From positions 1 to 6,848 of the forward strand of contig JAAYNN010000037.1 of the NCBI GenBank assembly GCA_012520835.1: a DNA stretch of 6,848 nt. Direction: 5' to 3'. Positions 6,482 to 6,848 of this stretch are shown piece after piece. The translations under genes and the position numbers were made by a program. Each line of letters begins with the position of its first letter. Positions within the stretch are counted from its first letter, which is position 1. The notes beneath the pieces were generated by a model that had not been told where the DNA came from, searched no databases, and worked only from the letters and a program-made list of their open reading frames with translations. This DNA comes from Dehalococcoidales bacterium (GTDB lineage Bacteria > Chloroflexota > Dehalococcoidia > Dehalococcoidales > UBA5627).

Positions 6482-6722
6482 TCAACGTAGATCTCTAAGT
6501 AAAAAGCGAACCATCTCAGAAGGTTCATGCCCTACTGCCTGACTAGGTAAAAATATTAGTCCGCATCTAGAACAATAATATGTTTCTTGCCACCGTTTAT
6601 AAGGATCATGTAATTTATTGTTTACGTTTTTTTCCCACAATTTTAACTCATTTTGATAATTCTGTAATTCTTCTTTATATTTCCTACCAGTCACGTTCAT
6701 AAATTCAAAAAATTTCCCAAGT
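6482..6722 (-). pseudogene. Small CxxC (zinc-ribbon-like) protein, 5' truncated by the IS end
   Basis: The frame is open from the repeat boundary at 6723 to a TGA at 6482-6484. It reads KLGKFFEFMNVTGRKYKEELQ, then a charged helical stretch (YQNELKLWEKNVNN), then RWQETYYCSRCGLIFLPSQAVGHEPSEMVRFL. The WxxxYYCxRCxxxFxP signature, followed by a short EM-x-x-FL tail, is typical of the C-terminus of a common uncharacterised family. That family is often membrane-anchored upstream, with the CxxC as half of a metal site. The C-terminus looks native, so only the start is missing. The Met at 6700 has no ribosome binding site and is probably internal. The group II intron begins 25 bp beyond the stop. Confidence 0.65.
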
Positions 6723-6845
6723 TTGATTCCACTGCAAAAACAGGTTGTTTAACCCCTATGGGGGTTTTCAATAGTAAAAATTGTCTTGAGCAGATAGCTC
6801 AAAAAGTTCTTTTTCAACTGAAGATCGCTAATTTAGACCTCCATT
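6723..6845 (+). mobile_element. Right copy of terminal 123-bp inverted repeat (probable IS end)
   Basis: Perfect inverted copy of 1-123, in the opposite orientation, so the two hypothetical elements point away from each other and out of the window. Its inner boundary at 6723 falls inside the reading frame of the small minus-strand CxxC protein, which has lost its start. Beyond the arm only three bases remain (6846-6848), so its outer extent cannot be seen. Both flanks show CAAG, one variable base, then TTGAT at the boundary, which could be chance, a preferred target, or slight extension of the repeat. Confidence 0.7.
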
Positions 6846-6848
6846 ACT
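6758..6848 (+). CDS. Possible N-terminal start of an IS-encoded protein, runs off right edge
   Basis: Mirror of the frame at 1-88: ATG at 6758-6760 followed by 30 open codons to the window end, giving MGVFNSKNCLEQIAQKVL and onward to a LDLHY tail. No good ribosome binding site is visible; the nearest purine-rich stretch is AGG, about 13 nt upstream. If the repeat is an IS end, this would be the start of the transposase. Otherwise it is a chance open frame. Confidence 0.3.
   Translation, partial: MGVFNSKNCLEQIAQKVLFQLKIANLDLHY

Overview
The window looks like a piece of a low-to-moderate GC Firmicutes (Clostridia-type) genome. The grounds are the codon and base composition, strong AGGAGG-type ribosome binding sites, a BspA-type leucine-rich-repeat surface protein and a group II intron fragment. 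This is an inference; no ribosomal or housekeeping gene is present to fix the taxon. The region is accessory DNA: few complete genes, several broken ones, and remnants of at least three kinds of mobile DNA.

Layout. Positions 1-123 and 6723-6845 are a perfect 123-bp inverted repeat lying at the two ends of the window. It behaves like the inner ends of two oppositely oriented copies of one insertion sequence whose bodies lie outside. The left copy cuts off the 3' end of a secreted LRR/Big_3 protein gene (minus strand, to 2109). The right copy cuts off the 5' end of a small CxxC protein gene (minus strand, 6482-6722). Positions 2110-2507 are intergenic, with a possible 3' gene remnant, a terminator-like hairpin and a promoter for the next genes. 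Positions 2508-4350 hold a tightly coupled two-gene plus-strand operon. Both products carry a hydrophobic strand followed by E-x-K with an upstream Asp, the pattern of PD-(D/E)XK nucleases. A convergent gene for an unrecognised 215-residue protein follows (4515-5162, minus).

From about 5201 to 6457 there is a graveyard, read on the minus strand. It contains the 5' part of a group II intron starting GTGCG at 6457, a stub of its encoded protein, a palindrome-rich non-coding block resembling an IS end, and the catalytic C-terminal piece of a tyrosine recombinase.

The only apparently intact transcription unit with a possible joint role is the 2508-4350 pair. Its two nuclease-like proteins, next to recombinase and IS debris, would fit a defence or mobile-element-borne module, but no function can be assigned from sequence alone. 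The end repeats may also simply mark where a short-read assembly stopped inside a multicopy IS.
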